The notes below the pieces were generated by a model, which did no database searches, was not told the origin of the DNA, and saw only the letters and a list, made by a program, of their open reading frames with translations. A DNA stretch of 51,775 nt, taken from Roseivivax lentus. GTDB taxonomy: Bacteria; Pseudomonadota; Alphaproteobacteria; Rhodobacterales; Rhodobacteraceae. The position numbers and the translations under genes are program-made. This document shows, piece after piece, positions 35,157 to 44,486 of this stretch (position 1 is its first letter; the number at the start of each line of letters is the position of its first letter). Where the stretch lies: assembly GCF_900156805.1 (NCBI RefSeq), contig NZ_FTOQ01000020.1:1-51775 (forward strand). The letters are read 5' to 3'.

Positions 35157-35192
35157 GACCCCGATGCTTGTCCGGCATCGGGGTCTTTTTTT
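35157..35192 (+). terminator. Strong rho-independent terminator
   Basis: An 11-bp perfect stem, GACCCCGATGC (35157-35167) with GCATCGGGGTC (35175-35185), is followed directly by seven T on the plus strand. It ends the DJ-1/NmrA transcription unit. The same hairpin lies beyond the multicopper oxidase gene on the other strand but lacks a T-run there. Confidence 0.93.
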
Positions 35193-35215
35193 GTCGATAT
35201 GCGGCGCGCCCGCGT

Positions 35216-37189
35216 TTACGTAGGGTCGAGCTCCCCGGTTGCCGGATCGAGGATGGACACGGTCAGCATCATGCCGCTGTCCTCGTGAAAAAGGTTGTGG
35301 CAATGCAGCACGAACTCGCCGGTGAAATCGACCTGCTTGCTGGCCATCACGACCATGGTGCCGGGCAGGAACACCGTGTCCCCGCTGCCCTCAGGCGGGC
35401 CACCGTCGAAGTAGATCGTATCCCGCCAGATCGGCATCGCGTAATAGACAGGCGGCAGGTAGACGCGATTTTCGACATCGTAGGGCACACGGGCCAGCGC
35501 CTGGAACGAATTGATGTGGATGTGAAAGATGTGCCCGTCATTGGTGCTGTAGAGGTTCCACACATCCGTATCGCCTTTGTAGAGCTGGATTTGCGCGGGA
35601 TCGTCGAGATTCCCGTCGAAATGCTGGTCGTTGATCAGGAACGCGGGCTTCGTCGGAACGCCTGAGGAATTGAATGCCGCGCCGATCGTCTTGAACTCCA
35701 GCGATTGCGTGGCCTGCGGAAGCTGCCCGGAGGCCAGATCGAGCGCCGGCGGCTCGGGCCGCTGGATCGCCGCATCCGCGTAAAGCGACATCGGCGGGAC
35801 CTGCTGGGCCACGTCGTAGGCCGCATCGCCGATCTCGACCGTGATCAGCGTGTCGGTGTTGGGGGTATCCACCTCCACCACCATCGGGCTTTCGCCCTTG
35901 GCCGCACCGTAAAGCTCGAACTGACCGGGGCTATCGCCGACGATCAGCAGGTCGAGCCGCTGACCCGGGGCGAGCGTGATGAGCTCGGCCGTGGTCCAGT
36001 AAGCGGTGGGATCGGTCTCGGGCGACAGCGTCGCGTCGATCTCGTAATAGGGCGCGTCGGGATCGCCGCCGTCCTGCGGCAGCAGCGCGATCCCGTCGAC
36101 CGCGATGGCATAGAGCTTGGGCAGCGTGCCCGCATCCCCGACCGCGCGCAGCTTCGGCACGTAGGTCTGCCCGTTGGTCGCGTTGACGAGGCGCAGGCGT
36201 TTGATCTGCCCCTGCGCGAGCGACAGGGTGGGGACGCGCTGCCCGTTCACCGTCGTCGGCGGGTTTGTCGTGGCCGTGCCCTCGGTGACTGTGAAGCCAT
36301 AGCAATCGCTGGGATCGGCGATCCCGCCGAAATAATATCCCGCCGGGTAGAAGACGCCCTCCGTCTCCTCGGCATTGGTGAAGAAATAGGGGATGGTCTG
36401 CAGGACCATCACCTCTTCATCGGCCTCGGTGATGTTGTAGGGCGCCGCGGCGATCAGGTCGTCGAAATCGGGCGCATCCTCCTGCGCCCGGACAATCAGC
36501 GCCCCCGACATGCCGGGGCCAACCTGGCTCGCGACGGCGCCGTGCTTGTGCGGATGATACCAGAAGGTGCCGACCGGGTGATCGGCGGGCATCTCGTAGC
36601 GGTAGGTATAGAGCCGCGGCTCGTCGATCATCATCGGATCGGTATCGGCGCTCGACCGGATCATCAGAAGAACATCGTCCGAGGGCGCCTGCGGCGTCAC
36701 GTGCAGCCCGTGCGTGTGCAGGTTGGTCGTCGTGTAGCCATGGGGCCGCCAGCCCGAAAGCGGGGAGGTCATGACGATGTTGTGGTCGACACCGCAGATC
36801 GTCATGTCATTGGTCAGGTAGACGCCGTTCACCTCGCCGCGCGTGAATTCCAGCGTCGGACCGACGACCGGCGGCGCGTCACTCGTCGCCTTCGGGTCGA
36901 GATAGCCCGGCGCTGTCAGCGAGATGCCGTACAGGTTCGCATCCCGCCGCGTGGTCGAGGCGAGCGAGAAGAGCCGCGGCGGCATTTCGGCATCGGCAAA
37001 GCCGGGGATGCGTTTGAGGGCGTTCAGATAGGCCTCGGCCAGCGGATCGTCGCTGCCGATCAAGGTGCCCTCGGGCGGGCTCAAGAGCGCCTCGCTGCCG
37101 GATGCCTGCGCCGGGGCCATGTCGGGCCAGGTCAAGGCGGTCGAGCCCGCGAGTGCGGCCATCAGACCCATCACCTGCCGCCGGTTCAT
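35216..37189 (-). CDS. Tat-exported multicopper oxidase
   Basis: The 657-aa protein begins with a twin-arginine signal (MNRRQVMGLMAALAGSTALT), so it is exported folded to the periplasm. All four copper motifs are present: HTHG at 158-161, HPHKHG at 212-217, a HIFHIHINSF block in the C-terminal cupredoxin, and HCHNLFHEDSGMM with C630, H635 and the axial M640. A methionine axial ligand points to a lower-potential type 1 site, as in CueO-like cuprous or metal oxidases. A role in copper tolerance or laccase-like oxidation is likely. The start at 37189 is set by the Tat motif. The RND pump is 231 bp upstream. Confidence 0.93.
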   Translation of the reverse strand: MNRRQVMGLMAALAGSTALTWPDMAPAQASGSEALLSPPEGTLIGSDDPLAEAYLNALKRIPGFADAEMPPRLFSLASTTRRDANLYGISLTAPGYLDPKATSDAPPVVGPTLEFTRGEVNGVYLTNDMTICGVDHNIVMTSPLSGWRPHGYTTTNLHTHGLHVTPQAPSDDVLLMIRSSADTDPMMIDEPRLYTYRYEMPADHPVGTFWYHPHKHGAVASQVGPGMSGALIVRAQEDAPDFDDLIAAAPYNITEADEEVMVLQTIPYFFTNAEETEGVFYPAGYYFGGIADPSDCYGFTVTEGTATTNPPTTVNGQRVPTLSLAQGQIKRLRLVNATNGQTYVPKLRAVGDAGTLPKLYAIAVDGIALLPQDGGDPDAPYYEIDATLSPETDPTAYWTTAELITLAPGQRLDLLIVGDSPGQFELYGAAKGESPMVVEVDTPNTDTLITVEIGDAAYDVAQQVPPMSLYADAAIQRPEPPALDLASGQLPQATQSLEFKTIGAAFNSSGVPTKPAFLINDQHFDGNLDDPAQIQLYKGDTDVWNLYSTNDGHIFHIHINSFQALARVPYDVENRVYLPPVYYAMPIWRDTIYFDGGPPEGSGDTVFLPGTMVVMASKQVDFTGEFVLHCHNLFHEDSGMMLTVSILDPATGELDPT

Positions 37190-37420
37190 CAGGCCTGCCG
37201 GGCATTCATCGCCTCTTGCCGCCCTGTCTTCGCTTCTGTGGTCCTGTGTCACGCCCTGTCTCCCTCTGGCCCGAATTTCAACCAAAGCGTGCGTCGGCAG
37301 CAGATCATAAGCAAGAAACATGTGCGCCCGGATCGCACAGCGAGGCTCAAAGGACGCAAAAGCCGCCATGATGCCTCACCGGAGCTTGGGAAACCCGCGA
37401 CCGGTCCCGCCGGGCAATGG

Positions 37421-40400
37421 TCACTCGGCCGGCATGGCGGCCTCGTCTTCGCTGGCATCCCGCTTCCGTTCCCATTGCATGAGATCGTAGAGCACCGGCG
37501 TCAGGAACAGCGTCAGAAGCGACGCGAAGAGAAAGCCGCCGATGATGACGATGCCGATGGAAATCCGACTGGCAGCCCCCGCCCCGGTGGACAGGACCAG
37601 CGGCACCGCGCCGAGCACCGTCGACATCACTGTCATCAGGATCGGGCGCAGGCGCACGGTGGAGGCCTCGATCACCGCCTCGCGCACATCCATGCCCTTG
37701 GCGCGCAACTGATTGGCGAATTCCACGATCAGGATGCCGTTCTTGGCCATCAGGCCGATCAGCATGACCATGCCCACCTGCGTGTAGATGTTGACCGCCT
37801 GTCCCAGCGCGAAAAGCGCCAGAAGCGCGCCCGCGACCGCCAAGGGAACCGACAGCAGGATCACCACAGGCTGGATGAAGCTTTCGAACTGCGCGGCCAG
37901 AACGAGGAAGACCACCAGAAGCGCCAGCGCAAAGGTCGTCACGATCCCGCCCGATGTTTCCTGGAAGCTTTCCGCCTGACCCGAATAGGCGATCTGCATG
38001 TCCGACGGCAATTCTTCGGCCAATCGTTCGACCGTGGCGATGGCCGCACCCAGATCGACGCCGTCGGCCAGCGAGGCGGAAATCTCGACCGAGGGTTGCC
38101 GGTTGAAGCGGTTGAACGCGCTGACCGACGCCCGCCGTTCCAGCGTGACCAGCCCGTCGAGCGGCACGAGGCTGCCATCGGCGGCGCGCACGTTGATGCC
38201 GCGCAGATCGTCCGGATCCGCGCGCGCCTCATCCGGCGCCTGCAGGATCACCGGGTATTGCCGATCCCGCGATATGAACTCCGTCACCTCCGCCGAGGCG
38301 TAGAAGGTCCGCACCGCGTCCGAGATCGTGCGCGTGTCGATGCCGATCTCGCGGGCCAGCGCGCGGTTCACGTTGATGTCGAAGCCGGGCGTGTTGACCT
38401 CGTAGGCGCGGCGCACCCCGACAAGCTCCGGCGCGCTTCGCATCCGCTCTTCCAGCATGGCGGAATATTCCGCCGCGGCGTCGAAGCTGGGCGCCGTGAC
38501 GATCAGTTCGAGACCCGACCCGGACCCCGCGCTCAGGCCGGAGGGCGCGAAGCTGCGCACGCTGGCCAGCGTTATCTCGGCAAATTTCGGACGCAGCTCG
38601 GCCAGCACGTCGCGCGGCCCCATCTCACGCGCGCCCCAGGGCGCCATCACCGCGACGACGAAGGCGCGGCCCGTCTCTCCGTATTGGCCGACGATGGCGA
38701 TGGTATCGTCGACGATCCCGTCCTCCCGGTAGGGCGCGATGAGATCCTCGACCTGCGTCACCGCCGCATCGGTCAGTCCAAGCGCCGATCCTGCCGGGGC
38801 CTGGATCGAGACGAAGAAGATGCCGCGATCCTCGTCGGGTGTGAGTTGCGAAGGCAGGCTCTGATACAGCGTCCAAGACATGCCCGACAGCGCCGCCGCG
38901 ATGCCGAGCACAAGCACGGGCATGCGGATCGCCCGGGTCAGAAGACGGCGATAGCCGCGCGACATCTTCTCCGTCACCGTCTGAACACCGCGGGCGAAGC
39001 CGCTGTCATTCATGCCTTTTTTCAGAACGAGGCTCGCAATCACCGGGCAGAGCGTCAGCGCCACGAAGGTGGACAGGGCCACCGCGATGGCGAGCGTGAC
39101 GCCGAACTCGCGGAAGAGCTTGCCGATCTCCCCTTCGAGGAACGACAGCGGCACGAAGACCGCGATCAGCGTGGCCGAGGTCGACACGACGGCGAAAAAC
39201 ACCTCGTTGGCGCCGTTGCGCGCCGCCTGTTTCGGGTCCTCGCCATCCTCCACCTTGCGCTCGATATTCTCGAGCACGACGATGGCGTCGTCGACCACGA
39301 GGCCGATGGCCAGGATCAGCGCGAAGAGGGTCAGGATGTTGATGGAGAAGCCGGCGATGGCGATGCCCGCGCAGGCGCCCATCAGCGCGATGGGGATGGT
39401 CACCGCGGGCACGATGGTGGCCCGGATCGAGGTCAGGAAGACGTAGATCACGGCCACGACGATGGCGACCGAGATGGCCAGCGTGGTCAGGACCTGACGG
39501 ATCGAGTTCTCAATGAAATCAGCATCATCCGAGGTGATCTGAAGGCTGGTTCCGTTCGGAAGATCGTTCTTGATCGCGGCGACCTCGGCGCTCACGGCCT
39601 TTGAGATGGACAGGGTATTGGCCGAGGATTGACGCAGGACGCCAAGCCCGATGGCGGTTTCGCCGTTGGCCCGGAACACGCTGTCGTCGGTCTCGGTGCC
39701 GATCTCGACCCGTGCCACGTCAGACAGCAGAATGCGTCCGGAAGGGCCGGTGCGGACGATCAGGCCCTCGAACGCCTCGACGCTGGTCAGCCGGGTTTCG
39801 GTGCGCAAGAGGTAGGTGCGCGAGCTGCTCTCGATCTGGCCCGCGGGCAGTTCGAGGTTGTTGGCCCGAAGCGCGCCGGCGATCTCGTTCGCGGTCACGC
39901 CGCGCGCTGCCATGGCGTCGGGATCGAGCCAGACCCGCATCGCATAGGGCCGGTCGCCGTAAATCTGCACCGCGGCGATCCCGGCCAGCGTCTCCAGCCG
40001 GTCCACGACGAAGCGGTCGGCATAATCGGTCAGCTCGGACGCGGACATGCGCTCGGAGGTCATGGTCATCCAGAGGATCGGGTCGCCCTGGCTGTCGTTC
40101 TTCTCGACCTGCGGCTCGTCGGCCTCCTCGGGCAGGTCGCCCGAGACTGCCTGCACCGCTGCCCGCACATCGGCGGCGGCCTGGTCGATGTCGCGACCCT
40201 GACCGAAAGTGATGACGCTCCGCAGACCGCCAAGCTCGGATTCCGTCGAGATACGGTCGATCCCGGCCACCGTAGAAATGGCGCTTTCGATCACGGTGGC
40301 GATTTCGCTGTCCACGACGCCCGGGCTCGCGCCGGTATAACCCACGCTGACGGTCACTTCCGCGGTCGTGGTATCGGGCAGTTCGCGCACGGGCATCCGT

Positions 40401-40489
40401 TGAAGACCGGCAATCCCCAGCACGAGGATCAGGATGGAAATGACCGTGGCGAGGACCGGTCGCTTGATGCTGATGTCGGAGAGGGTCAT
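37421..40489 (-). CDS. RND-family efflux pump inner-membrane subunit (HAE-1 type)
   Basis: The 1022-aa protein has the AcrB/MexF-like duplicated architecture of 12 helices and two large periplasmic loops. The opening SDISIKRPVLATVISILILV, the proton-relay pair D400/D401 in LAIGLVVDDAIVVLENIE, and GVFVPLSFLEGEIG-type motifs are typical. It exports organic compounds, using the proton gradient, through a tripartite complex with the adaptor encoded upstream; no outer-membrane channel gene is in the window. The start at 40489 overlaps the adaptor stop by ATGA. Confidence 0.95.
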   Translation of the reverse strand: MTLSDISIKRPVLATVISILILVLGIAGLQRMPVRELPDTTTAEVTVSVGYTGASPGVVDSEIATVIESAISTVAGIDRISTESELGGLRSVITFGQGRDIDQAAADVRAAVQAVSGDLPEEADEPQVEKNDSQGDPILWMTMTSERMSASELTDYADRFVVDRLETLAGIAAVQIYGDRPYAMRVWLDPDAMAARGVTANEIAGALRANNLELPAGQIESSSRTYLLRTETRLTSVEAFEGLIVRTGPSGRILLSDVARVEIGTETDDSVFRANGETAIGLGVLRQSSANTLSISKAVSAEVAAIKNDLPNGTSLQITSDDADFIENSIRQVLTTLAISVAIVVAVIYVFLTSIRATIVPAVTIPIALMGACAGIAIAGFSINILTLFALILAIGLVVDDAIVVLENIERKVEDGEDPKQAARNGANEVFFAVVSTSATLIAVFVPLSFLEGEIGKLFREFGVTLAIAVALSTFVALTLCPVIASLVLKKGMNDSGFARGVQTVTEKMSRGYRRLLTRAIRMPVLVLGIAAALSGMSWTLYQSLPSQLTPDEDRGIFFVSIQAPAGSALGLTDAAVTQVEDLIAPYREDGIVDDTIAIVGQYGETGRAFVVAVMAPWGAREMGPRDVLAELRPKFAEITLASVRSFAPSGLSAGSGSGLELIVTAPSFDAAAEYSAMLEERMRSAPELVGVRRAYEVNTPGFDINVNRALAREIGIDTRTISDAVRTFYASAEVTEFISRDRQYPVILQAPDEARADPDDLRGINVRAADGSLVPLDGLVTLERRASVSAFNRFNRQPSVEISASLADGVDLGAAIATVERLAEELPSDMQIAYSGQAESFQETSGGIVTTFALALLVVFLVLAAQFESFIQPVVILLSVPLAVAGALLALFALGQAVNIYTQVGMVMLIGLMAKNGILIVEFANQLRAKGMDVREAVIEASTVRLRPILMTVMSTVLGAVPLVLSTGAGAASRISIGIVIIGGFLFASLLTLFLTPVLYDLMQWERKRDASEDEAAMPAE

Positions 40490-41571
40490 TCGAGGCCCTC
40501 CCGCGCGATGTCCTCGTCGATGGTGACCGGCGCGCCGTCCGACACGCGATCCCACCCGGCAATGACCACCTTATCACCCGCATTCAGTCCGGAGCGGGCT
40601 TCGATCAGCCCGCCCAGCGTGTTGCCGGGTTCGATCTCGGTCCGCGCGGCGGTGCCGTCCGAGACGACATAGACGTAGCTTGCAAAGCCCTCGCTGATGA
40701 CCGCGTCATCCGGGATGGCGAGGCCCTCATAGGTCGACAGCACGATCCGGCTGTTGGCGAACATGCCGCCCGCAAGACGCCCATCGGTATTGTCGATCTC
40801 GGCCCGGATATCGAAACTGCGCGAGTTGAGGTCGATCTCGGGCGCGCGCACGGTGACTTTACCCTCGAATTCCTCATCGGGATAAGCCGGCGTGGTGAGC
40901 GTGAGCGACAAGCCCGGCGTGACGGATTGGAAGTACCGCTCGGGCAGCGACAGAGACACCTGCATGACCGACAGATCCGAGAGCCGCGTCACCGGCACCG
41001 ATCCATCGAGGAAAGCGCCCGGTTCCACGTCGATGATCCCAAGGGTTCCGCCGAAGGGTGCCGTGATCCTGCGATCCTCGAGGGCGGCATTCGCCCGCTG
41101 CAAGGCGGCTTCGGCGCGCTTATAGGCGGCGCGGGTGCTTTCCAGACGCGCCTCGGCGGCGATGTTGCTGTCCGAAAGCTCGGTCACGCGCTGCAGTTCC
41201 AGGCGCGCCTCGCGCAGCGTGGCCTCGGCCTCGGCGAGGTCGGCGCGCGCCGCACGGTCATCCAGTTGTACCACGAGATCGCCCGCCGCGACCGATTGAC
41301 CCGAGGAAACCGGCACCTCGGCGACCCGGCCCGGCACTTCGGGCACCAGCGCCACCGCGCGTACCGGCATGAGCGTGCCCACGGCCGAGACGCTGTCTTC
41401 GATCGTCGCGCGCTGAGGCTCGGCAACACCAACGCGCGTTGGCGGGCGCTCTCGCCCGGACTGCGCCCCCGCCGCGCCCTGATTCACGAGGATTTCCGTC
41501 CCGAACAGACCGGCGGCGGCAAAGCCTGCAACCACCACGGCGCTTGCCGCAACCTTCAAAAAACTCTTCAT
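40486..41571 (-). CDS. RND efflux periplasmic adaptor (membrane fusion protein)
   Basis: The 361-aa HlyD/AcrA-type adaptor has an N-terminal signal-anchor (residues 4-30), a split biotinyl-lipoyl domain (PEVPGRVAEVPVSSGQSVAAGD, ITAPFGGTLGIIDVEPGAFL) around an alpha-hairpin of heptad-like repeats (about 105-165), and a beta-barrel C-terminal part. It links the RND pump to the outer-membrane channel. The ATG at 41571 follows an AGGAG element and is preferred over 41733, which would add a proline- and arginine-rich leader. Confidence 0.93.
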   Translation of the reverse strand: MKSFLKVAASAVVVAGFAAAGLFGTEILVNQGAAGAQSGRERPPTRVGVAEPQRATIEDSVSAVGTLMPVRAVALVPEVPGRVAEVPVSSGQSVAAGDLVVQLDDRAARADLAEAEATLREARLELQRVTELSDSNIAAEARLESTRAAYKRAEAALQRANAALEDRRITAPFGGTLGIIDVEPGAFLDGSVPVTRLSDLSVMQVSLSLPERYFQSVTPGLSLTLTTPAYPDEEFEGKVTVRAPEIDLNSRSFDIRAEIDNTDGRLAGGMFANSRIVLSTYEGLAIPDDAVISEGFASYVYVVSDGTAARTEIEPGNTLGGLIEARSGLNAGDKVVIAGWDRVSDGAPVTIDEDIAREGLE

Positions 41572-41834
41572 ACCGATCTGCTCCTGTTCGCGACGCCGGA
41601 TGCGTGATGCGTGACGTGCGGGCCAACGCGCCATGCCCCGGCTTTGTGCCGCGCATTCTGCGAAAGGTGTCAGTTGGTCGCAGGATGGGCTCGCGCGGCA
41701 GGGCGGGATCGGGGGAAGAGAGCCGGCCTGCACGACGACGCTGTCGGCGGCTTGAAGAGCCGCAGGCAGGTCGCGCTTACTGGAGATCCGGAGTTACGGG
41801 ATAAAGAACAGGGAGGTCGGCCACCCGGAAAAGA

Positions 41835-42815
41835 TCAGGGCCAGATCAGGTAGACATACCCCACATACCCGGTCAGCAGCACCGCACCTTCCCACCGCGC
41901 GATCTTCAGGCCGGTCCAGGCAAAGGCGAAGAGTGCAAGCGACACGCCGATCATCACGAGGTTGTCGAAGCTGACGATTTCCGCCGGGACGGCACCCGGG
42001 GCGATCAGCGCCGTGAAACCGCCGATCCCGAGAATATTGTAGATGTTCGAGCCGATGATGTTGCCGAAGGCCACATCGCCCTGCTTGCGCAGCCCGGCCA
42101 CGATCGAGGTCACAAGTTCCGGCATCGACGTGCCCAAGGCGACGATGGTCAGCCCGATCACGGTTTCCGAGATCCCGAAACCGCGCGCCAGAGAAACGGC
42201 GCCATCGACGAGGAAACGCCCGCCCAGAACCACGAGCGCGAGGCCACCGATGGCGATCAGACCCGAGACCAGCAGCGAAGCCTGCGGCTGCGCAGGCAGA
42301 GACAGCGCCGGGTCCGCGTCTTGCAGCGCGACACTTTTGTCGTAGACGGCCCCATGGTCGGTCGGTGTGGCGGAGCTTTCCTGCCGGAAGGCCAGGTAGA
42401 TATAGGCGACAAGGGCTCCGACGAAGAGCACGCCGACAACCCGTCCGAGCGGCATCGCAACCGCGATCAGCGAGAAAACGATGGCCACCGCGACCATCAC
42501 AGCGCCGTCCCGCTTCAATGCCTGCGAAGTGACGACGATGGGGCTCAGAAGTGCCGCGCACCCGGCGATCAGCAGGATATTGGCGATGTTCGAGCCGACG
42601 ATGTTGCCGTAGGCGATGCCCGGCGCGTCAGCGAGCGCCGCCTGCACGGAGGTCACCAGCTCGGGCGTCGAAGTGCCGAAGCCGACAAGGGTCAGGCCGA
42701 TGACCAGCGGTGACACGCCGAGGCCCGTGGCGACCTGGACAGACCCGCGGACGAGGAATTCTCCCCCGACGATCAGCAGGACGAGACCGCCCAGAAGTGG
42801 TAGCCAGATATCCAT
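41835..42815 (-). CDS. CaCA-family calcium/sodium antiporter (YrbG-like)
   Basis: The 326-aa membrane protein has about ten helices and the two inverted alpha-repeats of cation/Ca2+ exchangers. The first is GFGTSTPELVTS with GNIVGSNIANI (residues 45-80); the second is ALGTSMPELVTS with GNIIGSNIYNI (225-262). Glutamates 52 and 233 are the usual ion ligands. A hydrophilic loop of about 30 residues separates the halves. It probably exports Ca2+ in exchange for Na+ or H+. The gene stands alone on the minus strand. Confidence 0.95.
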   Translation of the reverse strand: MDIWLPLLGGLVLLIVGGEFLVRGSVQVATGLGVSPLVIGLTLVGFGTSTPELVTSVQAALADAPGIAYGNIVGSNIANILLIAGCAALLSPIVVTSQALKRDGAVMVAVAIVFSLIAVAMPLGRVVGVLFVGALVAYIYLAFRQESSATPTDHGAVYDKSVALQDADPALSLPAQPQASLLVSGLIAIGGLALVVLGGRFLVDGAVSLARGFGISETVIGLTIVALGTSMPELVTSIVAGLRKQGDVAFGNIIGSNIYNILGIGGFTALIAPGAVPAEIVSFDNLVMIGVSLALFAFAWTGLKIARWEGAVLLTGYVGYVYLIWP

Positions 42816-42828
42816 AAAACCCCATTCC

Positions 42829-42848
42829 CATCCGCCGATGGGCGGATG
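42829..42848 (-). promoter_or_regulatory. Hairpin in the antiporter leader
   Basis: A perfect 8-bp stem, CATCCGCC with GGCGGATG, and a 4-base loop lies 13 bp upstream of the antiporter start at 42815. Being that close to the ribosome binding region it could affect translation. No known riboswitch consensus was recognised. Confidence 0.4.
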
Positions 42849-42953
42849 TCACGTTCGGCGGCCCGGCGCGGGCCAGTACCGTTTAAATCTTCGATTCATT
42901 ATCGACGTAACAAAGATTTCGTCGTCTCGAAACCGTCGAGAGCCGCAAGACCT

Positions 42954-42980
42954 GTCCCCGACACGGATGATGCCGGGGAC
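42954..42980 (-). terminator. Possible terminator hairpin after the small membrane-protein gene
   Basis: GTCCCCG and CGGGGAC arms, extendable by wobble pairs, enclose a short loop 24 bp beyond the stop at 43005. The stem is followed by ACAGGTCTT rather than a clear T-run, so it is a weak candidate. Confidence 0.35.
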
Positions 42981-43004
42981 TGCCTTGTCATGATCCTGAC
43001 GGTG

Positions 43005-43178
43005 TCATTCCGTGGCAGGAACGGCCTGTTCGATTGCCGGGGCCACCGTGGAGGTGGCGTCGGTCCCGAACCAGTCGAAGGCGTATCCGAAAGCGGCGAT
43101 CAGAACGATCGCGCCCGCGGCCACGCCTGCCCAGACCAGCCAGCTGGTCCGTTTCGGCGCATGTACATTCATTGCCAT
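43005..43178 (-). CDS. Very small single-span membrane protein
   Basis: The 57-aa open frame starts ATG at 43178 with AGGA about 10 bases upstream. It encodes a basic N-terminus (MAMNVHAPKRTSW), one hydrophobic helix (residues 14-33, LVWAGVAAGAIVLIAAFGYA) and an acidic, Thr/Ala-rich tail. The charge pattern predicts an N-in membrane protein. Its ribosome site, codon use and position 46 bp downstream of the EF-hand gene on the same strand support a real gene. The function is unknown. Confidence 0.6.
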   Translation of the reverse strand: MAMNVHAPKRTSWLVWAGVAAGAIVLIAAFGYAFDWFGTDATSTVAPAIEQAVPATE

Positions 43179-43224
43179 GTCTGTGGTCCTGAAATGCTGA
43201 GGTCAATCATCCGGGCGGGACGAC

Positions 43225-43470
43225 TTAGTCAGCAGGCTCCTCGACCATGCCGGCCTCGAGGGCGGCGGCAAGCTCGGCTTCGTCCAGAACGATGTCGTCG
43301 CTGGTATCGATTTCAGCGAAATCCTCTTCGGACATCGAGGGGTATTTCACCGTCACTTCGGTGAAGGAAACCAGGCTGTCGCCATCGGTGTCGAGATCCG
43401 AAACCGAAAGCGCGAAAGCCGGGGCCGCGAACAGAGCGACCGCGATGGCACTCACTGCTGCACGACGCAT
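43225..43470 (-). CDS. Exported EF-hand protein, 81 aa
   Basis: The 81-aa protein has a Sec signal (residues 1-20, MRRAAVSAIAVALFAAPAFA) followed by two EF-hand loops: DLDTDGDSLVSFTE, which fits the D-x-D-x-D-x-x-x-x-x-x-E consensus, and EIDTSDDIVLDEAE, in which the first position is D and the pattern is slightly divergent. It probably binds Ca2+ in the periplasm. The ATG at 43470 follows AGGAGA at good spacing. The nearby Ca2+ antiporter may share a calcium-related role, though that is a guess. Confidence 0.82.
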   Translation of the reverse strand: MRRAAVSAIAVALFAAPAFALSVSDLDTDGDSLVSFTEVTVKYPSMSEEDFAEIDTSDDIVLDEAELAAALEAGMVEEPAD

Positions 43471-43944
43471 GTCAGTCTTCTCCTCTGGAGTTGTTCGAGG
43501 GGACAATCCCCCTGAGCCCCAGATAAATCGGCGTGGGCATCGGGCCTTTCAAGGGACGCGAAGAGGCGTCGAAAAATAAATCTATTAAGAGAATGTATGT
43601 TATATATCAGTTCATTAGAGTCCTCTTCGCAAGCCAAAGCGGTTGAAGAAAAAAGCGTTCTCTCAAAATTCCGGCGTCGCCCATACACGCGCATCGCTCG
43701 GCTCATCCCCGCGGGCGTAGCGGTCCCCGATCCGCGTCTCCCGTACCGTGCAGCGCCATATCTCAGGCGGTGCTCGCCCGGGAATTCCACCGCTCTTGCC
43801 GGCCCAGCGAAAGCAGCCTCCAGGCCCTGCACACCTCCGAAAATAATTCTTCTCGAGGCTCTCCAAACCGATGTCAGCCATGCACAGATCCGCAACTGGC
43901 TCGCTTGGGCCGGGGGCTCCCCCAACATCTCAAGGCATACGGAA
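43471..43944. other. 474-bp stretch without a confident gene
   Basis: The stretch holds an AT-rich patch at about 43570-43625 (AAAAATAAATCTATTAAG, then GTTATATATCAG) that may carry the promoter of the EF-hand gene on the minus strand and of the membrane genes on the plus strand. Open frames crossing it are arginine- or proline-rich and match nothing recognisable. No repeat or RNA gene was identified. Confidence 0.5.
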
Positions 43945-44172
43945 ATGACCGCTTCCCTGCTTGTGGTCCTCGGCGCTCTCGCCGTCGCACAAGCCTATCT
44001 CACCATCTCCATCGCTGCCGCCTTCGTCGAAGCGCGATACCTGAAAACGCTACTTCCGGGCCGTCAGGCGGATCCGGACAGGATCGTGACCTGCGCGGTC
44101 GAGGCGACCGCCCTGATTTCTACCATCGTCACCGCGGCGCTCGCCGCCATTCTCTGGATAGTCCTGACATGA
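43945..44172 (+). CDS. Small two-helix membrane protein
   Basis: The 75-aa protein starts at ATG 43945 and has two hydrophobic helices (about 4-26, LLVVLGALAVAQAYLTISIAAAF, split here into shorter runs, and 50-74). A short charged loop (EARYLKTLLPGRQADPDR) joins them. It overlaps the next gene by ATGA, which argues that both are real. The function is unknown. The upstream region lacks a strong ribosome site. Confidence 0.55.
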   Translation: MTASLLVVLGALAVAQAYLTISIAAAFVEARYLKTLLPGRQADPDRIVTCAVEATALISTIVTAALAAILWIVLT

Positions 44173-44381
44173 CGTTCCTGTCCTCGGGTCTCATTGTTGT
44201 CGCCGCTTATCTCATCATGCTCGCCGTCTTCGGCTACATGCTCCTCACGACGCCCCGGGACCGCGCGTTGAAGCCAGACCCGTCCCTGGATGCAGCCCCC
44301 GGCTTCGGGTTGAAAATGACCGGCCTGGTTGCCGCGGCTACGCTGATCGGAACCTCGCTCGTGATGTGGCTCGACATGTGA
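44169..44381 (+). CDS. Small two-helix membrane protein, partner of the preceding gene
   Basis: The 70-aa protein has helices at about 5-26 (SSGLIVVAAYLIMLAVFGYM) and 48-68 (GLVAAATLIGTSLVMWLD), with a charged loop TTPRDRALKPDPSLD between them. The ATG at 44169 overlaps the stop of the preceding gene by 4 bp. The paired two-helix proteins may act as a complex. No family was recognised. Confidence 0.55.
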   Translation: MTFLSSGLIVVAAYLIMLAVFGYMLLTTPRDRALKPDPSLDAAPGFGLKMTGLVAAATLIGTSLVMWLDM

Positions 44382-44486
44382 CCCTCAATCGGACCCTGCC
44401 TGTCACCCTTTGGGCAATCAGGGGCGATCCCGTCTCGTCCGTCGATATCTGTTCCCGCAGGATCAGCATCTTGCGGGTCTCCATTC

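Noticed and set aside
35705-39604. A 1299-codon open frame on the plus strand
   Set aside because: It lies antisense to the multicopper oxidase and RND genes, is rich in Arg, His and Asp, and matches no family. It reflects the GC-rich codon pattern of the real genes on the other strand.
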